Assembly (NCBI GenBank): GCA_027030825.1
Contig: JALVEM010000011.1
Coordinates: 1-18,295 of the forward strand
Length of the DNA stretch: 18,295 bases
Source: Thiohalobacter sp.
Lineage (GTDB): Bacteria; Pseudomonadota; Gammaproteobacteria; Thiohalobacterales; Thiohalobacteraceae
Direction: 5' to 3'
Shown: one piece after another, positions 1 through 9,025 of the stretch
How the letters are laid out: each line of letters starts with the position of its first letter
Numbering within the stretch: position 1 is the stretch's first letter
The notes under the pieces: model-generated
Told to the model about the DNA's origin: nothing
The model's input: the letters and a program-made list of their open reading frames with translations, nothing else
The model's database searches: none
Translations under genes and position numbers: made by a program

Positions 1-1494
1 TGGCGCCTCCGGTGAACCTGTCACCAGCCCATGTCCGGCCAGCCGGCCCGTCGCATCCGGCAAGAAATCGTCCAATGCCGGGATCTCTGCCTGCCAGTCG
101 AGCGCGAGGCGTTGCGGTCCGATGTCCCCGTCGACCTGGAGCGTCGAGTTTCCGCTGGAAAGTCTCAGGCCCTCGACCGCGAGCCGCTGTCCATGCAGGC
201 GAATCGCGCCCTGGCCCCGGAGCCGGCGTTCCCGCAGGGTGCCGTCGAGACGTCCGAGTCGCAATCCGGCCTCGATGCCGCCTGCGGGCAACCTCTCCCC
301 GTCCAGTATCCCTTCGAATGCCAGCCGGCCCGGCCAGCGCGCCGCCCGTGACCAGGCCGAAGGGTCGATGTTCTCGCCCGAGACCTCGATCCGCCAGTGG
401 AGCCCGGGCCGCCAGTCAATCCGACCCCGACCCTCCAGGGTGCCGCCCAGGATCCCTGCGCTGAACCGCTCGAGCTGCAGACCCGTGCGGTTCCCGCACG
501 CCGCGAGCCGCCAGTCGCCTTCCGGCACCGCCGGTCCGGTCAGGCGAAAGCTCGCCTCCAGACGCCAGTCGTCCAGCGAGCCGGAGACCGTCAGCCGGCC
601 CTGCCCGCCGATCCGCCGCGCGGCCGGAGCCAGGGGCCAGCCGATCGGGTCTCCTTCGATCGCCAGGCTCCCCGTCCCGGTGTCCGGAACCCAGTGACCG
701 TGGCTGACGAGCCGCAGATCTGCCTGCTCTGCCTCGACTTCCAGTCCTTGCCATTCCAGGCGGTTGCCTCGCCAGCCCACACGGCCCGAAACACGGACCG
801 GCGCCGCCAGCAAGGCCGGCGCCTGCAGGCGGGCCTGGAGCCGGGCATGCTCCAGCGACCCCGTGAGCATCGCCTCGAGCCTGTCGACGGGCATCCGCGC
901 CTCCCTGCCCCGGACATCGAGACGCACATCGAGCCGATTTCCCTGCGAGATCTCGCCCGCCAGCCGGAGACGGGCCTCGGGCAGCATGGCTTCGAGCAGC
1001 GCGATTTCCAGGCGACCACACACCAGCCGTGCCTCCAGCACCGCACGCTCGAGCCGGAATTCGGCGCCTTCGCCCGCACGCGTCCAGACAAGATCCTCGA
1101 GAATCACCGAGCGGAGCACGATTGCGACGGGCAGCCTCGGCGGCTGCGGCACGACCACGGAGGTACGCGGTGCCGGCGCCCGTTCATGGATCCGAACGCC
1201 CGCCACCTGCAACGAATGCACCCGGAATCCGCCTGCCGGCAGCTCGCGCGGCTGCCAGTCGAGACGCAGCCGGTCGATCCCGATGCGACGCCTCCCGTCG
1301 TCGAGGCGCAGCCCATGCACGACCAGGGGGCCGGCCGGCACGCCCGAGACCCACTCCCACGTCATGTCGCCCGGCATGCTCAGGCGGGCGACCCCGAGCA
1401 GCAGCCCCGTGCCCAGGGGCGTGTACAGCACCAGCGCCACGGTCAGCAGCAGCGCCGCCGGGATCGCGACCAGCCAGCGTCCGGCGCGCCTCAC
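1..1494 (-). CDS. tamB: TamB, translocation and assembly module subunit (N-terminal part, cut by window edge)
   Basis: The frame is open from a GTG at 1494 to the left edge with no stop, giving 498 residues; the family is usually about 1,200-1,400 residues, so more than half is missing. The protein starts MRRAGRWLVAIPAALLLTVA, one signal-anchor helix, and continues as repetitive short beta segments rich in G, L, R, D and W (such as W-R-I-E-V-S-G-E), as expected of the AsmA/TamB beta-groove fold. Known role: TamB is anchored in the inner membrane, spans the periplasm and works with TamA, which lies directly upstream, in outer-membrane protein insertion and phospholipid transport. The GTG overlaps the tamA stop (GTGA), which suggests translational coupling. 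The GTG start is inferred from this overlap and from the helix right after it. The C-terminal DUF490 region that would confirm the call is outside the window. Confidence 0.88.
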   Translation of the reverse strand, partial: MRRAGRWLVAIPAALLLTVALVLYTPLGTGLLLGVARLSMPGDMTWEWVSGVPAGPLVVHGLRLDDGRRRIGIDRLRLDWQPRELPAGGFRVHSLQVAGVRIHERAPAPRTSVVVPQPPRLPVAIVLRSVILEDLVWTRAGEGAEFRLERAVLEARLVCGRLEIALLEAMLPEARLRLAGEISQGNRLDVRLDVRGREARMPVDRLEAMLTGSLEHARLQARLQAPALLAAPVRVSGRVGWRGNRLEWQGLEVEAEQADLRLVSHGHWVPDTGTGSLAIEGDPIGWPLAPAARRIGGQGRLTVSGSLDDWRLEASFRLTGPAVPEGDWRLAACGNRTGLQLERFSAGILGGTLEGRGRIDWRPGLHWRIEVSGENIDPSAWSRAARWPGRLAFEGILDGERLPAGGIEAGLRLGRLDGTLRERRLRGQGAIRLHGQRLAVEGLRLSSGNSTLQVDGDIGPQRLALDWQAEIPALDDFLPDATGRLAGHGLVTGSPEAP

Positions 1495-3218
1495 AGTTCC
1501 GGCCCCAGGGTCAGGTGGATCCGCCACGGGGTGCCCGGCTCGCCGAGCGCGAAGGCCAGATCGATGCCCGCCATGCCGACGGGCAGGCGCCAGCGCAATC
1601 CGATGCCGGCGCCCCGCCGGAGCGGATCACCGAGCCGGTCGACCGCGTTGCCGATGTCCAGAAAGACCGCAAGGCCGAGCTCGCGCCAGAGGCGGCGCTG
1701 GAACTCGATGCTGCCTTCCACCAGCTGGCGGCCGCCGGCGATCCGACCCGAGGCGTCACGCGGGCCGAGGCTCTCGAAGGCGTAACCCCGCACGCTCTGG
1801 TCGCCACCGGCGAAGAACCGGTAGGCCGGAGGCAGGCGGGAGAAATCCGAGGCGGCCAGGGTGCCGACTTTCGCCCGCAGCAACAGCCTGGCACGCTCGC
1901 CGAGCGGAACGATGCGCTTCCCCTCGAGTTGCAGACGAATAAAGGAGACATCCGAGAACAGGGCCTCGGCCGCCCCGTCCAGGGTGAGCGCGATACGACT
2001 CCCTGCACGGTCATCCTCTCGGCGTACGCGACGGACCTCGAAGTCGGGCACCAGCAGCCGGCTGGTGCCGCTGTCGGCGCCCACGCGAAAGGTGGTGCTC
2101 TCGGCCCGGATGCCGAACGACCGCTCCCGGCGGCCACGCACCTGATGCCGGCGGACGCCCAGCACCCGCACGACGGCATCGTTGCTCCCGGTACTGCGAT
2201 CGCCGAGGCCCGCCGTGATCTGCAGCACGTCGGTCAGGGGCCGGGACAGCGGGATGCGGTAGCTGAAACGGGCCTCCTGGCGGATGCCCGAGAGCCCCAG
2301 ATCCAGGTCGAAGCGATGACCGCGGCTTCCCAGGTAGCGTCGCTGCCAGCCCAGCCGGAACCGGTAACCGGTATCCGTGCCGTAGCCCAGTCCCAGCAGG
2401 TAGCGGTTCGGCTTCGCCGGCACCAGGCGCACCTCGACCGGAATGCGGTATTCCTGCGCCCCGGAGACGACAGGCACGACATCGACCACGGAGAAATAGC
2501 CGCTTCGCTCCAGAGCGCGCTGCAGGGCGAGCAGCCGGTCGGGCGAATAGGGTTCTCCCGGCCGAAAGGGCACCATGGCCGCCAGCAGGGAGGGATCGAG
2601 CCGGGTGCCGGAGAAACGCACCTCGCCGAATCGGTATCGTGGTCCGGTATCGAGCACGAGGCGGATGCGTGCAATGTTGCGCTCGGGGTCGATCTCCAGC
2701 CGGTGAATGGTGAAACGGGCATCCCGGTAGCCCGCCTCCCGGGCCGCCTGCAGCAGCGCCTTCTTGCCGGCATCGTATCGGTCGTGCCTGGCCGGCGCCC
2801 CGGGCTCGAGCGGAAAGCCGGCAATCGCCTCGCGCAGCGCCGGTGCCGAACGGCCCTCGCCGAGAATCCGGATCGTCACCGACTCCAGGCGCACGGGCTC
2901 GCCCGGCGCGATGCGAAACCGCGCCAGCCAGCCGCCGTCTTCCCGCTGCTTCAGTTCGGAATCGATTCGCACCCGGTAGTAACCGAAGGGCTCGAGGGCC
3001 TTGCGAATCTCCCGGTCCGCGCGCCGGTACAGGCGCCGGATGCGGAAGGGATCGGGGGTCCCGGTATCGGCGGCATACCGGGCCAGCGAGAGGGTCGCCA
3101 GGACATTCTCGCGCAGCGCGCCGTCCACGCCCTCGAGGACGATGCGCAACCCGCCCGCCCGGGCTGTCATTCCCCAGAGCAGCAGCATCAGGAAGAGGAT
3201 GACCGCTATGCGCCGCAT
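1491..3218 (-). CDS. tamA: TamA, outer-membrane Omp85-family barrel with POTRA domains
   Basis: The protein has 575 residues from the ATG at 3218, matching the usual TamA length (about 577). Residues 1-21 form a signal peptide (MRRIAVILFLMLLLWGMTARA). Three POTRA-like domains fill roughly residues 22-240, and a 16-stranded Omp85 barrel follows. The diagnostic VRGY motif of barrel loop 6 is at 476-479, after FFAGGDQS, and the protein ends LTLGPEL, a typical TamA terminus. TamA sits in the outer membrane and pairs with TamB, which overlaps its stop codon downstream. I chose 3218 because the signal peptide starts there. An in-frame ATG at 3245 (nine residues longer) has a weak TGGGAT upstream and is possible; the open frame extends to 3305, but that would put 29 residues before the signal peptide. 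A short CGAAC/GTTCG hairpin lies just before the chosen start. Confidence 0.93.
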   Translation of the reverse strand: MRRIAVILFLMLLLWGMTARAGGLRIVLEGVDGALRENVLATLSLARYAADTGTPDPFRIRRLYRRADREIRKALEPFGYYRVRIDSELKQREDGGWLARFRIAPGEPVRLESVTIRILGEGRSAPALREAIAGFPLEPGAPARHDRYDAGKKALLQAAREAGYRDARFTIHRLEIDPERNIARIRLVLDTGPRYRFGEVRFSGTRLDPSLLAAMVPFRPGEPYSPDRLLALQRALERSGYFSVVDVVPVVSGAQEYRIPVEVRLVPAKPNRYLLGLGYGTDTGYRFRLGWQRRYLGSRGHRFDLDLGLSGIRQEARFSYRIPLSRPLTDVLQITAGLGDRSTGSNDAVVRVLGVRRHQVRGRRERSFGIRAESTTFRVGADSGTSRLLVPDFEVRRVRREDDRAGSRIALTLDGAAEALFSDVSFIRLQLEGKRIVPLGERARLLLRAKVGTLAASDFSRLPPAYRFFAGGDQSVRGYAFESLGPRDASGRIAGGRQLVEGSIEFQRRLWRELGLAVFLDIGNAVDRLGDPLRRGAGIGLRWRLPVGMAGIDLAFALGEPGTPWRIHLTLGPEL

Positions 3219-3306
3219 GCACGAACCCCGGTTCGGAGCGTCCATGATCCCACGGCACACCGGCCGGCAAAAGCCGGAGTGATGCAGACTGCGAGGCGCA
3301 TGCAAA

Positions 3307-4395
3307 TCAGTCTGCGGCCGATCCCTGCCCGGCCGGCGATGCCGGTTCCGGCTGGCGCGGCCAGGCGCGCAGCACGGCCTTCACCAGCGTGGCCAGGGGG
3401 ATGGCGAAGAACACCCCCCAGAAACCCCACAGCCCGCCGAAGACCAGGATGGCGACGATGATGGCCACGGGATGCAGGTTGACGACCTCGGAGAATAGCA
3501 ACGGCACCAGCACGTTGCCGTCGAGCGCCTGGATGACGAGATAGGCCAGCATGACATAGGCGAACTCGTGGCCCAGCCCCCACTGGAAGAAGGCGACCAG
3601 CGCCACGGGCACCGTGACCACGGCCGCGCCGATGTAGGGCACCACCACCGAAAAGCCCACCAGGGTGGCCAGCAGCACGGCGTACTGCAGTCCGAAGAGA
3701 CGGAAGGTCACGTAGGTGACACTCCCGACGATGATGATCTCCCACACCTTGCCCCGCACGTAGTTGCCGATCTGCTCGTTCACCTCCTGCCAGACCTGGC
3801 GCGTGAGAGCCCGCTCCTCGGGCAGATAGTGGGCCACCCAGGCCAGCAGGGTCTCCTTGTCCTTGAGAAAGAAGAACACCAGGATCGGTACCAGGATGAG
3901 ATAGACCAGCACCGTGATGATCCCGACCAGCGAGGACACCGAGTAGGAGAGCACCCGCTGGCCGAGGCGCGCGAGCTCGGACTGGATGGTGTCCACGATA
4001 CCGCCGAGCTGGGCATCCGTGACGAAGCCGGGATATTTCTGCGGGATCTCGAGCAGCATCTCCCGGCCCTTGGCCAGCATGTCCGGCAGGTGCTGGACGA
4101 GCTGCGTGAGCTGGATCGACAGCCGCGGCACGATGCCGAGTGCGATGAAGAGCAACGCCAGCACGAAGGCGAGAAACACGAGCACGACCGCGAGCGGCCG
4201 CCGGATACCGCGCCGCTCGAGGGCGCAGACGATGCCTTCCAGCAGATAGGCGATCACGATGGCCGCGAGCACCGGCGCCAGCATGTCGCCGAAGGCGTAG
4301 ACGAGCGCAAAGCCCGTGACCAGCAGCAGGGCGAGGATCACCGCCTGGGGGTCGGAGAAGTGCCGGCGGTACCAGTCGCGCAGGATGTGGGTCAC
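3307..4395 (-). CDS. perM: PerM family permease (AI-2E transporter superfamily)
   Basis: This 362-residue polytopic membrane protein begins W-Y-R-R-H-F-S-D-P near residue 8, the PerM N-terminal signature. It has hydrophobic segments near 19-58, 67-90, 157-177, 215-275, 280-297 and 308-340. Hallmarks include FFFLKDKE at 174-181, NYVRGK at 211-216, GFSVVVPYIGA at 247-257, QALDGN at 289-294 and GGLWGFWGVFFAIPLATL near 320-337. The family is often called AI-2E transporters, but PerM-clade substrates are not established and autoinducer transport should not be assumed. Translation starts at a GTG whose bases overlap the TGA of the upstream 133-residue gene (GTGA), so the two are probably coupled. 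The C-terminus is a short Pro/Ala-rich tail. In Escherichia coli perM is adjacent to and divergent from bepA; here bepA is at the other end of the window. Confidence 0.9.
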   Translation of the reverse strand: MTHILRDWYRRHFSDPQAVILALLLVTGFALVYAFGDMLAPVLAAIVIAYLLEGIVCALERRGIRRPLAVVLVFLAFVLALLFIALGIVPRLSIQLTQLVQHLPDMLAKGREMLLEIPQKYPGFVTDAQLGGIVDTIQSELARLGQRVLSYSVSSLVGIITVLVYLILVPILVFFFLKDKETLLAWVAHYLPEERALTRQVWQEVNEQIGNYVRGKVWEIIIVGSVTYVTFRLFGLQYAVLLATLVGFSVVVPYIGAAVVTVPVALVAFFQWGLGHEFAYVMLAYLVIQALDGNVLVPLLFSEVVNLHPVAIIVAILVFGGLWGFWGVFFAIPLATLVKAVLRAWPRQPEPASPAGQGSAAD

Positions 4396-4793
4396 GACCC
4401 GCCTCCCGAGAATCCCTGCCGATAGGCCTCGTAGCGTTCCCGATAGAGTTGCTCGAGCGCCTCGATCACCTCTGCGGCGTCTCGTCCGTACATCAGGTGC
4501 TGGGTGACCAGCTCGGAGGTGGGACCGAGCAGTTCGCGGCGGTTCAGCATCGGATAGGTCTCGGAGAGGCGACGCAGGGCCTGGATGACGCTCTCACCCT
4601 CGGGTCGTGGAATCTGCCGCGGCGGTTCCGGCTTGGCGGGCGCCGGCGCCGCAGGCTTCGGTGCCGGTTCCTCCGCCTCCGCTGCCCCGGGACGGCTTGC
4701 CAGGAATTCCGCGAAGCGCACCAGGGCGTGCCGATCCGCCTCCGACAGCGCCCCGAGCAGCGCGATCAGCCGGGACTCCAGCGCGTCACTCAT
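4392..4793 (-). CDS. Unrecognised small cytoplasmic protein (133 aa) with Pro/Ala linker
   Basis: I do not recognise this family. It is a 133-residue soluble protein with no signal peptide or membrane segment. Residues 1-36 form an amphipathic, leucine-rich helical segment (LIALLGALSEADRHALVRFAEF). Residues 37-64 are a low-complexity Ala/Pro/Glu/Lys linker. Residues 65-125 are a second helical segment rich in Arg and Glu, including ETYPMLNRRELL and YRERYEAYRQGF, and the tail is GGGS. This is a helix-linker-helix layout. The start overlaps the end of the LysR gene by 8 bases (ATGAGTGA) and the stop overlaps the perM GTG, so it is locked between them in one transcript. That arrangement and codon use like its neighbours support a real gene. 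A role linked to the regulator or to PerM is possible, but nothing in the sequence shows one. Confidence 0.72.
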   Translation of the reverse strand: MSDALESRLIALLGALSEADRHALVRFAEFLASRPGAAEAEEPAPKPAAPAPAKPEPPRQIPRPEGESVIQALRRLSETYPMLNRRELLGPTSELVTQHLMYGRDAAEVIEALEQLYRERYEAYRQGFSGGGS

Positions 4794-5694
4794 CCGTGGG
4801 ATGTTCCCTGCAGTAGTTCCTCGCGAACTCCAGCAGCTCCTCCATGGCGAGGTGCCGGAACTTCTGCTTCTGGTGGACGAAGGAGAAGGGGCGCTCCAGG
4901 CGCGGCTCGAGCGTCAGCGCCTTCAGGGTGCCGAGCTGCAGCTCCTTGTGGATGGTGGCGCGCGAGACGATGGAGACGCCCATGCCGGCCTCCACCGCGC
5001 CCTTGACCGCCTCCGGGCTGCCGAGCTCCATGCAGATGGAGACCTCGCCGGGTTCCACCCCGTTGGCCTTGAAGTAGTCCTGGATGACTTCCCGCGTGCC
5101 CGAGCCCTCCTCGCGGCAGATGTAGGGATGCTCGAGCAGCTCGTGGATGCCGACCGTCTCGCGGTCGGCCAGCGGATGCCCCGGCGGCACGATGGCGACC
5201 AGTTCGTCCATCCGACAGGTCTCGACCACGAGGCTCTTGTTCACCACCGGGGCCTCGACCACGCCCAGGTCGATGGTGTTGCTCTCCACCATGTGCACGA
5301 TGCCCTCGGTGTTGGAGACCTTGAGCTGGACGTTGACCTCGGGATACTTGCGGCGGAAATCGCCCAGCAGGGCCGGCAGCATGTATTCGGCGATGGTCGT
5401 GCTCGCGCCGATGCTCACCACGCCGCTGATGTCGCCCGTCATCTCGCGCACCGCATTCTCCATCTCGCCGTACAGCTCGAAGATGCGGTCGGCGTATTCG
5501 TACACCTTCTGGCCGGCCTCGGTGAGGCTGATCCGGTTGTGCGTGCGGTCGAAGAGCCGGGTATTGAAATGCTCCTCGAGCTGGCGGACCTGGAAGGTCA
5601 CGGCCGGCTGGGTCATGTGAAGATGCTCGGCCGCCTTGGTGAAGCTGAGCAGCCGAGCGACCGTATGGAACACCTGCAATCTGCGATCGGCCAT
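4786..5694 (-). CDS. LysR-type transcriptional regulator (CysL/CbbR-like)
   Basis: The 302 residues match the LysR family length. An N-terminal winged helix-turn-helix spans about residues 1-60, with the canonical S-F-T-K-A-A-E-H-L-H-M-T-Q-P-A-V stretch at 17-32 and RLFDR at 46-50. A type-2 periplasmic-binding-like effector domain runs from about 90 to 295 (GVVSIGASTTIAEYMLPALL; later EEGSGTRE). Overall it resembles regulators of the CysL/CbbR branch, which control sulfur or carbon assimilation genes, but the effector cannot be read from sequence. The ATG at 5694 has a GGGGGTGA Shine-Dalgarno-like sequence about 6 bases upstream. It is the first gene of the group leading into the 133-residue protein and perM. 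LysR regulators often act on a divergent neighbour, but the next gene here (the RND pump) runs in the same direction, so its targets may lie elsewhere. Confidence 0.9.
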   Translation of the reverse strand: MADRRLQVFHTVARLLSFTKAAEHLHMTQPAVTFQVRQLEEHFNTRLFDRTHNRISLTEAGQKVYEYADRIFELYGEMENAVREMTGDISGVVSIGASTTIAEYMLPALLGDFRRKYPEVNVQLKVSNTEGIVHMVESNTIDLGVVEAPVVNKSLVVETCRMDELVAIVPPGHPLADRETVGIHELLEHPYICREEGSGTREVIQDYFKANGVEPGEVSICMELGSPEAVKGAVEAGMGVSIVSRATIHKELQLGTLKALTLEPRLERPFSFVHQKQKFRHLAMEELLEFARNYCREHPTDE

Positions 5695-5725
5695 GGCGGG
5701 TCACCCCCGGGGTATCGACTCGGCC

Positions 5726-5754
5726 ATGATAACAAGCCCGTCAAGACCCATAAA
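5726..5754 (-). promoter_or_regulatory. Candidate weak sigma-70 promoter for the LysR gene
   Basis: In the 85-base gap between the RND stop and the LysR start, the minus strand reads TTTATG (-35, 3 of 6 consensus), 17 bases, then TATCAT (-10, 5 of 6). A better -35-like TTGACG lies inside the spacer but has no -10 at proper spacing. I see no terminator hairpin between the RND gene and this site, so read-through from the pump operon is also possible. Confidence 0.3.
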
Positions 5755-5779
5755 ATATACTGATGGAGGTAGTCGACCC

Positions 5780-8700
5780 TCACTCTGTCGGACAGGCCTG
5801 CTCCCGGCCGATCTTCCGCCAGCGCACGGCATAGTAGAGGATCGGGATGATGGCCAGGGTCAGCACCGTGGATACGAAGATGCCGAAGATGAGCGAGATG
5901 GCCAGGCCACTGAAGATCGGGTCGTCGAGAATGAACAGGGCGCCGAGCATGGCGGCCAGCCCCGTGAGCACGATCGGCTTGGCCCGCACCGCGCCGGAGC
6001 GCAGCACCGCTTCCTCGAACGGGGTGCCGCGCGCGACCTCGTCGTTGACGAAATCCACCAGCAGGATGGAATTGCGCACGATGATGCCGGCCAGCGCGAT
6101 CATGCCGATCATGGAAGTGGCGGTGAAGGGCGCGCCGAGCAGCGCATGGCCGGGCATCACGCCGATGATGGTCAGCGGAATCGGCATCATGATCACCAGG
6201 GGCACGAGATAGGACCGGAACTGGGCGACCACCAGCAGATAGATGAAGACCAGTCCCACGGCATAGGCGATGCCCATGTCGCGGAAGGTCTCGTAGGTGA
6301 CCTGCCATTCGCCGTCCCACTTGATCCCGTAGCGGTAGGGATTCTCGGGCTGACGGATGAAATACTGCTCGAGCCTCTGCCCCGTCTCCAGCTCCAGATC
6401 CTTCAGCTTCGAGACCAGGGCGAACATGCCGTAGAGCGGGCTGTCGATCGCGCCCGTCATGTCCGCGGTCACGAACACCACGGGCAGTATGTCCTTGTGA
6501 TAGATGGCATGTTCGCGGCGGCTGCGTTTCACTTCGACGAGATCCGCCAGCGGCACTTCCGCACCGGTGCGGCCGCGCAGCTTCAGACCCAGCACGCGAT
6601 CGATGGAGGCCTTCTCCGAGACCGGCAGCTCGATGCGCACCGGCACCGCATACTTGTTCGTCTCCTCGTGCAGGAAGGTCACGTCCCGGCCGGCCACCAG
6701 TGCCGAGACGGCGTCGACCACGTCCGCCTGGGCGATGCCCAGGCGGGCGGCCCGCTCGCGATCCACCGACAGCACCAGCTTGTCGGCCTCGGCCTCCACG
6801 CTGTCGGCGATGTCGACGATGTCCGGGGTCTGCTCGAAGATGCGGCGGATGGCCCGGGCGACGCGGATCTGGCCCTCGTAGTCCGGCCCGTAGACCTCCG
6901 CCACGATGGGCGAGAGCACGGGCGGCCCCGGCGGCACCTCCACCACCTTGACCTCGGCGCCGTAGCGGCGGGCGATCTCGGCGAGCCTGGGCCGCACCGC
7001 CACCGCGATCTCGTGACTCTTGCGCTCGCGGGCATGCTTGTCCTTCAGGTTGACCTGGATGTCGCCCAGATTCGCGCCTGCACGCAGGTAATACTGCCGC
7101 ACCAGACCATTGAAGTTCACCGGCGAGTGGGTGCCGGCGTAGACCTCGTAGTCGGTGACCTCCGGCACCTGCGCGATCACCTCGCTCATCTCGCGCAGCA
7201 CCTTCGCCGTGGTCTCGAGGCTGGTGCCCTCGGGCATGTCCAGCACCACCTGGAACTCGGACTTGTTGTCGAAGGGCAGCATCTTGAGGATCACCAGCTT
7301 GCCGACCGCCAGTCCGAGCGACGCCAGGATCAGCACGAGGACGACCACGCCCAGCAGGAGCCGCCGCCTGCGTCCCTCCGTACCCCTCAGGAAGGGACCG
7401 AGGGTCCGGCGAAAGAAGGCATACAGCCGCGGCGGCACCCCTTCCTCGTGACCCGCGCCCTCCGCCTCGGTATGTCGGCGGCGAAACACCTGCCAGGTGA
7501 GCCAGGGCGTGACCACGAAGGCCACGGCCAGCGAGATCAGCATGCCGATGCTGGCATTGATCGGGATCGGGCTCATGTAGGGGCCCATCAGTCCGGTCAC
7601 GAAGGCCATCGGCAGCAGGGCCGCGATCACCGTGAAGGTGGCGAGGATCGTCGGCCCGCCCACCTCGTCCACGGCGCGCGGGATGGCCTCGAGCAGCGAA
7701 CAGCCGCCCATCAGGCGGTGGCGGTGGATGTTCTCGACGACCACGATGGCGTCGTCGACCAGGATGCCGATGGAGAAGATCAGGGCGAACAGGGAGACGC
7801 GATTGAGCGTGAAGCCCCAGGCCCAGGAGGCGAACAGGGTGATGGCCAGCGTGATGATGACCGCCGTGCCCACGATGAAGGCCTCGCGCCAGCCGAGCGT
7901 GAACAGCACCAGCAGCACCACGAAGGTGGTCGCGAAGATCAGCTTGCCGATCAGCTTCTGCGCCTTGTCGTTCGCCGTCACGCCGTAGTTGCGGGTGATG
8001 GTGTAGCGGACGTCCTCGGGAATGAAGATGCCATCGAGCTGTTCGAGCCGTTCGATCACCGCATCGGCGATCTTCACGGCATTGGTGCCGGGCTTCTTGC
8101 CCACGGCGATGGTGACGGCAGGCCGGATGTCGCCGGCCGGCAGCCCCACGTCCTCGTGTGCCGGACCGGGCCCGATCCAGACATAGCGCTCGGGCTGGTC
8201 CGGCCCGTAGCGGATCTCGGCGACGTCGCGCAGATACACCGGCGCGCCGTCGTGCATGCCGACGACCAGCGAGGCCACTTCCTCGGGCGTGCGGATCAGC
8301 TCGCCCACTCGCAGCGTCAGCTCGCGATCGTCGCCCACCAGCGCCCCCCGGTCGCTGGAGCGGTTGGCCAGCCGCAGGGCGGCCACCAGTTCGTTGAAGG
8401 CCAGGCCGTAGCCCGAGACCTTCTGGGGGTCGAGCAGCACGTGCACCACCCGGTCGGTGCCCCCCAGGGTGTAGATCTTGCGGGTGCCCGGCACCCGCTT
8501 GAGTTCCGCCTCGAGCGCATGGGCGACCTGTTGCAGCTCATAGGCGCCCTTGCGCTCGTCCGTGCTCCAGAGGGTGATGGCCACGATGGGCACGTCGTCG
8601 ATGCCCATGGGGCGGATCAGCGGCTGGCCCACCTCGAGTTCGCGCGGCAGCCAGTCCTGATTGGAGAAGATGGCGTTGTAGAGCCGCACGATGGCGCTGG

Positions 8701-9025
8701 TCCGGTCCTCGCCCACCTCGTATTCGACGGTCAGCACGGCCATGCCCGGCCGCGACATGGAATAGATGTGCTTGACCCCTTCGATCTCGGACAGCACCTG
8801 TTCGGCCGAGGTGGCCACCAGATGTTCCACCTCGCGCGCAGAGGCGCCCGGGAAGGGCACGAAGACATTGGCGAAGGTGACGTTGATCTGCGGCTCTTCC
8901 TCGCGCGGCGTGATGGCGATTGCGAACAGTCCCAGCAGGAAGCCGACCAGCGCCAGCAGCGGCGTGATCTGGGACTGCACGAAGGTCCGGGCGATGCGCC
9001 CGGAGATGCCGAGGCGCTCACTCAT
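5780..9025 (-). CDS. RND-family efflux pump, inner-membrane permease subunit
   Basis: This 1,081-residue protein has the RND layout: a first membrane helix near residues 20-38, a large periplasmic loop (about 40-355), a helix block (about 360-510), an intracellular linker, a helix near 556-578, a second periplasmic loop (about 580-910) and a final block (about 915-1066). The fourth helix carries FSIGILVDDAIVVVEN, with the paired proton-relay aspartates at 424 and 425. Where AcrB has a conserved lysine (Lys940) this protein has Arg984 (GIIVRNSILLVDF). Such pumps use proton-motive force to export drugs, solvents or metals through a tripartite complex. The aspartate pair fits the hydrophobe/amphiphile-type branch better than the metal-exporting CusA type, but the substrate is unknown. 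It overlaps its adaptor gene by 8 bases (ATGAGTGA). No outer-membrane channel gene is nearby. Confidence 0.93.
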   Translation of the reverse strand: MSERLGISGRIARTFVQSQITPLLALVGFLLGLFAIAITPREEEPQINVTFANVFVPFPGASAREVEHLVATSAEQVLSEIEGVKHIYSMSRPGMAVLTVEYEVGEDRTSAIVRLYNAIFSNQDWLPRELEVGQPLIRPMGIDDVPIVAITLWSTDERKGAYELQQVAHALEAELKRVPGTRKIYTLGGTDRVVHVLLDPQKVSGYGLAFNELVAALRLANRSSDRGALVGDDRELTLRVGELIRTPEEVASLVVGMHDGAPVYLRDVAEIRYGPDQPERYVWIGPGPAHEDVGLPAGDIRPAVTIAVGKKPGTNAVKIADAVIERLEQLDGIFIPEDVRYTITRNYGVTANDKAQKLIGKLIFATTFVVLLVLFTLGWREAFIVGTAVIITLAITLFASWAWGFTLNRVSLFALIFSIGILVDDAIVVVENIHRHRLMGGCSLLEAIPRAVDEVGGPTILATFTVIAALLPMAFVTGLMGPYMSPIPINASIGMLISLAVAFVVTPWLTWQVFRRRHTEAEGAGHEEGVPPRLYAFFRRTLGPFLRGTEGRRRRLLLGVVVLVLILASLGLAVGKLVILKMLPFDNKSEFQVVLDMPEGTSLETTAKVLREMSEVIAQVPEVTDYEVYAGTHSPVNFNGLVRQYYLRAGANLGDIQVNLKDKHARERKSHEIAVAVRPRLAEIARRYGAEVKVVEVPPGPPVLSPIVAEVYGPDYEGQIRVARAIRRIFEQTPDIVDIADSVEAEADKLVLSVDRERAARLGIAQADVVDAVSALVAGRDVTFLHEETNKYAVPVRIELPVSEKASIDRVLGLKLRGRTGAEVPLADLVEVKRSRREHAIYHKDILPVVFVTADMTGAIDSPLYGMFALVSKLKDLELETGQRLEQYFIRQPENPYRYGIKWDGEWQVTYETFRDMGIAYAVGLVFIYLLVVAQFRSYLVPLVIMMPIPLTIIGVMPGHALLGAPFTATSMIGMIALAGIIVRNSILLVDFVNDEVARGTPFEEAVLRSGAVRAKPIVLTGLAAMLGALFILDDPIFSGLAISLIFGIFVSTVLTLAIIPILYYAVRWRKIGREQACPTE

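Noticed and set aside
3264..3277. CCGGC/GCCGG hairpin between perM and tamA as a terminator
   Set aside because: The stem has only 5 bp, with no T-tract after it; it is too weak to call, so perM and tamA may be co-transcribed.
1029..3461. Long plus-strand open frame opposite tamA/tamB
   Set aside because: It is Arg/Ala/Pro/Gln-rich, has no domain, and is the expected antisense shadow of GC-rich genes whose minus-strand proteins are clearly recognised.
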